Source of the DNA: an uncultured Clostridia bacterium
GTDB lineage: Bacteria > Bacillota > Clostridia > Oscillospirales > Oscillospiraceae
Length of the DNA stretch: 64,000 bases
Assembly: GCA_946186375.1 (NCBI GenBank)
Contig: CAMHMZ010000001.1
Coordinates: forward strand, 124,001 to 188,000
Direction of reading: 5' to 3'
In this document: positions 61,433 through 64,000 of the stretch, piece by piece
Layout of the letters: every line of letters starts with the position of its first letter
How positions within the stretch are numbered: position 1 is the first letter of the stretch
Position numbers and translations under genes: made by a program
Notes under the pieces: model-generated
What the model was told of the DNA's origin: nothing
The model's input: the letters and a program-made list of their open reading frames with translations, nothing else
Database searches by the model: none

Positions 61433-61462
61433 AGTGCCTGGGTTTTCCCGGCGGTATTTCAT
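61426..61462 (+). repeat. Solo transposon right-end-like repeat, copy 2
   Basis: AGGCTAAAG, 12 variable bases, CCCGGCGGTATTTCAT, the same layout as 21780-21816. It forms the 3' end of cas5e and separates it from cas6e. Confidence 0.55.
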
Positions 61463-61515
61463 AGAAAAGCGGAGGCGCTGTCAAACGTGCGCCCCCGCAA
61501 TATTAAGGAGAGACT

Positions 61516-62130
61516 ATGCTGTATATTTCGAAAATCAGAATGCCGTTAAACTGCAAGACAGTTTGCGACGCAGTGTACGATCAGCAGAAACTTCACAGAC
61601 TGCTGACAGGTCTTTACGACTGCAAGCGCGAAGAAGCAAACCTTCTGTATAACGCGGTGCTGACAGATTCTGAATTTCAGGTCAACATGTACGCGAACCA
61701 GGCAATGGATCGCTCGAAGCTGTTTGACTTTATGAATCTTGTCGGAGAGCGCAACATCACAGAGTGGCTGGAGTCGTTATCGAATGGCGACGTTTTTAAA
61801 TTCATGTTAAAAACGATGCCGACGAAGCACGGAAAGAACGCAAATGGCAAAGTATATCGGAAGCCTCTGGCGGAGCCGGATGAGAGGACCAATTGGGTGA
61901 AATCGAAGCTTCTGGCCGCTGGTTGTGAGGCACATCGCATTATCGAGTGTCGTGCGCCTGAGGTGTACGTTGGCCATTCCAGTGAGAGAGGCGGCAACAT
62001 GTCGCTTCGCCCGTGCAACTACGTTGGTGTGCTGCAGGTGGACGACGCAGATAAACTCCGTGCCGCGCTTGCCAATGGGATCGGGCCGAACAAGGCTTAT
62101 GGCCTTGGCATGCTGATTCTGAACAGCTGA
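61516..62130 (+). CDS. casE: crRNA-processing endoribonuclease Cas6e (CasE)
   Basis: 204 residues, TTAAGGAGAGAC before the ATG. YISKIRMPLNCKTV opens the first ferredoxin-like domain, and the Gly-rich loop GIGPNKAYGLGMLIL near the C-terminus is typical of Cas6e. It cuts the repeat hairpin and stays bound in Cascade. The 84-bp gap from cas5e contains the repeat at 61426 and a GC-rich inverted repeat. No cas1 or cas2 follows. Confidence 0.92.
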   Translation: MLYISKIRMPLNCKTVCDAVYDQQKLHRLLTGLYDCKREEANLLYNAVLTDSEFQVNMYANQAMDRSKLFDFMNLVGERNITEWLESLSNGDVFKFMLKTMPTKHGKNANGKVYRKPLAEPDERTNWVKSKLLAAGCEAHRIIECRAPEVYVGHSSERGGNMSLRPCNYVGVLQVDDADKLRAALANGIGPNKAYGLGMLILNS

Positions 62131-62139
62131 CATTTTGAG

Positions 62140-62175
62140 AGCTGGGTGTGTTCTTGCGACACGCCCAGCTTTTTT
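62140..62175 (+). terminator. Terminator of the cas operon
   Basis: AGCTGGGTGTG / CACGCCCAGCTTTTTT stem with one G-U, 10 bp after cas6e. Confidence 0.9.
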
Positions 62176-62233
62176 GTTTTGGCGAATTACTACAGCGGAC
62201 CATGCTTGTGATGGGCAAAATCAGAAACTATAG

Positions 62234-62262
62234 TTTACAAAACTAAGCTTTTAGCGTATAAT
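62234..62262 (+). promoter_or_regulatory. Promoter upstream of the Rpn-type remnant
   Basis: TTTACA, 17 nt, TATAAT, followed by AGAGAGGAAA and an ATG at 62285. Confidence 0.75.
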
Positions 62263-62284
62263 TAACATAAAACCAGAGAGGAAA

Positions 62285-62447
62285 ATGTACAATGGTGTGT
62301 TTATTAGCTTGTTCAGCAGGGCGAAGTATCGCTTACAGCTATACAGAGAGCTTCAAAGCCAAGGCCGCTGAGTATGGGAGAACGCAGGAGGCTGTTCTTG
62401 AAACAATCGATTCGTGCATAGCCGCGGACGTGTTGCGGGATGCATAA
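62285..62447 (+). pseudogene. Rpn/PD-(D/E)XK transposase-family remnant, 5' part
   Basis: Two overlapping frames. ATG 62285 (AGAGAGGAAA upstream) gives MYNGVFISLFSRAKYRLQLY then RELQSQGR and a stop at 62371, like the N-terminus of Rpn-type nuclease proteins. The second frame carries KAKAAEYGRTQEAVLETIDS and CIAADVLRD to 62447, like a C-terminal segment of the same family. The middle of the gene, with the nuclease core, is missing. The continuation (VLRDYLTEQRSEV) is found after the TnpB element at 63804. Confidence 0.6.
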
Positions 62448-62494
62448 AATCTAAGGATGATACAACAAACTTTTAAAGGGAAGGGGGTCTGACG

Positions 62495-63616
62495 ATGAAT
62501 CGCAAGCATGGGCTACGCGTGAGGATTTATCCGAACGCAAAGCAAGCGACGAAAATTGATATGACGATCAACGCATGCCGTTTTTTGTATAACAAAATGA
62601 TCGAAGTGCAGCAGAAGGTGTACAAGCGTCGTGGTGAGCATCTTTCAACGTATGAAATGCAAAAGCTGCTTACAAAGATGAAGCAGCAGTATCCATGGCT
62701 GCGATGCGTGGATAGTAAAGCGCTCCAATCGGTATGTGTTGCTGTGTCCAACGCATATGACGGTTTCTTCCGCAGGGTGAAGCAAGGTACGAAGCCCGGC
62801 TTCCCTAAATTCAAAAGTCGGAAGACCGCCAAGATGAGCTACACGTCGACCAATGGATCGGCCATGTATATAGACCAGGGGAGAGTGAAAATTCCGATTC
62901 TCGGTTGGGTCAAGGCCTCTGTGCCGCGCATCCCGGACGGTACGATCTGCAGGGTGACGATCACGAAGACAAGCACAGGGAAATACTACGCAAGCTTCAT
63001 TGTAGAAGAAGAAATTGCGGAGCTTCCGCCCGTATCCAGCGAAGTTGGCATTGACGTGGGCATCAAATGCTACGCTGCTGACAGTAATGGCAATACGTAT
63101 GAAAATCCAAAGTTCCTTCGGAAGGCAGAAAAGAAACTGAAGCGCGAACAGCGAAGGCTGTCTCGCAAGCAGAAGGGTTCTTCCAATAGAAAGAAGCAAC
63201 AGAAACGTGTGGCGAGAGCACACGAAAAAGTTGCGAACCAGAGAAAAGATTACCTGCACAAGTTGAGCACGACAATTGTTCGCGAGAACCAAGTGATCTG
63301 TGTCGAAGATCTCAATGTACAGGGCATGATGAAGAACCATCACTTGGCTAAATCAATAGCCGATGCCGGCTGGGCCTCCTTCATAGGTATGCTGGAGTAC
63401 AAGTGCCAGTGGTACGGCAGGGATCTGGTGAAGGTGCCAAGGTTCTTTGCGAGCTCACAAACCTGCTCCTGCTGTGGGGCCGTGGATCGCGATCTAAAAA
63501 AGTTGAGCATTCGCTCCTGGACGTGTCCAGAGTGCGGCGCACAACACGATCGCGATATCAACGCAGCGAAAAATATTCTTTTGAAAGGAAAGGGTATATT
63601 GCCTCAAGCGGCGTAG
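62495..63616 (+). CDS. tnpB: TnpB RNA-guided nuclease
   Basis: 373 residues, AAAGGGAAGGGGG before the ATG. The N-terminal helix-turn-helix/WED part ([28 protein letters not shown]) precedes a RuvC domain with Asp187 (VGIDVGIK), Glu271 ([11 protein letters not shown]) and Asp354 ([12 protein letters not shown]), and a zinc finger CSCC/CPEC. These positions parallel the catalytic triad of ISDra2 TnpB. It should cut DNA at sites given by the right-end RNA and so maintain the element. Complete and apparently active. Its autonomy is limited by the lack of TnpA. Confidence 0.96.
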   Translation: MNRKHGLRVRIYPNAKQATKIDMTINACRFLYNKMIEVQQKVYKRRGEHLSTYEMQKLLTKMKQQYPWLRCVDSKALQSVCVAVSNAYDGFFRRVKQGTKPGFPKFKSRKTAKMSYTSTNGSAMYIDQGRVKIPILGWVKASVPRIPDGTICRVTITKTSTGKYYASFIVEEEIAELPPVSSEVGIDVGIKCYAADSNGNTYENPKFLRKAEKKLKREQRRLSRKQKGSSNRKKQQKRVARAHEKVANQRKDYLHKLSTTIVRENQVICVEDLNVQGMMKNHHLAKSIADAGWASFIGMLEYKCQWYGRDLVKVPRFFASSQTCSCCGAVDRDLKKLSIRSWTCPECGAQHDRDINAAKNILLKGKGILPQAA

Positions 63617-63789
63617 ACCTTTTGACTTTGGTACCGTGTGGTACACGGGAACCGCCGAAAGGCAAACGCTTGTGGAAATCGTGTAAGACCAAAGGAGTCT
63701 TCGACTCTGGAGGCAACGGTTGTTGAAGCAAGAACTAAAGGGCGTTGTGGGATGGTCGGAAGCCAGTCCAACTGGCTCATCCCCCTCAG
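63600..63789 (+). ncRNA. Right-end RNA (omega RNA/reRNA) of TnpB
   Basis: Non-coding sequence from the tnpB 3' end to the right end, with several short helices (for example TACCGTGTGGTA, GACCAAAGGAGTC, AGCCAGT-CCA-ACTGGCT). In characterised TnpB systems the guide is the 12-20 nt immediately after the right end, here starting near GATTTTAGATACCCC. Based on position and family knowledge. Confidence 0.7.
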
Positions 63790-63797
63790 ATTTTAGA

Positions 63798-64000
63798 TAC
63801 CCCGTGTTGCGAGATTACCTCACGGAGCAAAGGAGCGAAGTTATGAGCATCATGAAAACGCTGTATGACAAGGACTACCTGCACGAGCTCTACGGCGCTT
63901 CGAAACAAGAAGAAGGTCGCCAGGAGGGTCGCCAGGAAAACGCTGAAGCCGTATATCAGCGGGCAATCCACGAATTTGGCTTGTCCGAAGCAGACGCGCG
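63798..64000 (+). pseudogene. Rpn/PD-(D/E)XK transposase-family remnant, 3' part (runs off window)
   Basis: The frame VLRDYLTEQRSEVMSIMKTL then YDKDYLHELYGASKQEEGRQ and EGRQENAEAV is the C-terminal part of an Rpn-type protein, with its usual (x)EGRQEGRQE repeats. An ATG at 63843 could start translation of the tail only. The sequence continues beyond 64000. It matches the end of the 5' remnant at 62285-62447 across the TnpB element. Confidence 0.65.

Larger units (their letters stand above)
62448..63789 (+). mobile_element. TnpB element (IS200/IS605 family, no TnpA)
   Basis: tnpB with its 3' right-end RNA, inserted in the Rpn-type remnant. The right end has AGCCAGT-CCA-ACTGGCT and CATCCCCCTCA. 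The left end is not sharply defined and lies between 62448 and 62480. GTGTTGCG(G/A)GAT occurs on both sides (62430 and 63804), as gene sequence rather than an IS605 target duplication. Confidence 0.8.

Noticed and set aside
1-64000. tRNA and rRNA genes
   Set aside because: No cloverleaf with TTCGANTC-type T arm and no rRNA core sequence was recognised; a covariance search was not possible.

Overview
This 64 kb window looks like the chromosome of an uncultured gut Clostridia (Bacillota, Oscillospirales-like). The basis is a BofA-family protein, sortase-anchored pilins, CnaB adhesins, a bacterial serpin, an IscB very like gut-derived OgeuIscB at its N-terminus, Shine-Dalgarno sites of the AAGGAGG type and many lipoproteins. 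No rRNA or tRNA gene was seen. Only the recA region is clearly housekeeping; the rest is accessory surface, mobile and defence DNA. A lineage-typical promoter recurs throughout: TTGACA, 16-17 nt, then a -10 of the form G-TAAWAW rather than TATAAT.

Region 0-17.7 kb: a PPP-type phosphoesterase, a UvrD-like helicase, recA, small hypothetical genes (one a YbjN-like gene split by a frameshift at a T6 run), a second phosphoesterase, a serpin lipoprotein, and a minus-strand block in which a class A beta-lactamase-like protein and a small DUF3232-like protein sit in near-identical promoter/leader/terminator cassettes. Then come a possible MjaI-like nuclease, a CHAP hydrolase with five Cys/His repeats, and a run of tightly spaced genes (Nudix, methyltransferase, small membrane proteins, DUF4349 lipoprotein, GNAT, BofA).

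Region 17.7-24.7 kb: an IscB element with its omega RNA (HEARO-type) has apparently separated a transglutaminase-like lipoprotein gene from its ribosome binding site. NfeD and SPFH genes and two VanX-like D-Ala-D-Ala dipeptidases follow.

Region 24.7-49.2 kb is a surface island. Its core (dead signal peptidase, two FctA-like pilins, class B sortase, FctB-like base pilin) has the gene order of the group A Streptococcus FCT pilus locus. It is followed by a thioredoxin-like lipoprotein and a family of esterase-like/CnaB proteins, including a 2,808-residue anchored adhesin, plus Fn3, Ig and leucine-rich-repeat secreted proteins and a third dipeptidase.

Region 49.2-53.5 kb: broken Rhs pieces carrying a frameshifted DUF4329-like toxin tip with a candidate immunity gene, then a HEPN-type gene and a small membrane protein.

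Region 53.5-64 kb: gene-poor DNA with a candidate 370-nt RNA and two small RNA units of matching architecture (hairpin, GTGACCC handle, 36-37 nt, second hairpin), then a complete type I-E interference operon (cas3, cas8e, cse2, cas7e, cas5e, cas6e) with no cas1, cas2 or recognisable CRISPR array in the window. Downstream, a TnpB element with its right-end RNA interrupts the remains of an Rpn-type nuclease gene that runs off the window end. The most interesting unexplained structure is the pair of CRISPR-repeat-like RNA units between the long RNA and cas3.
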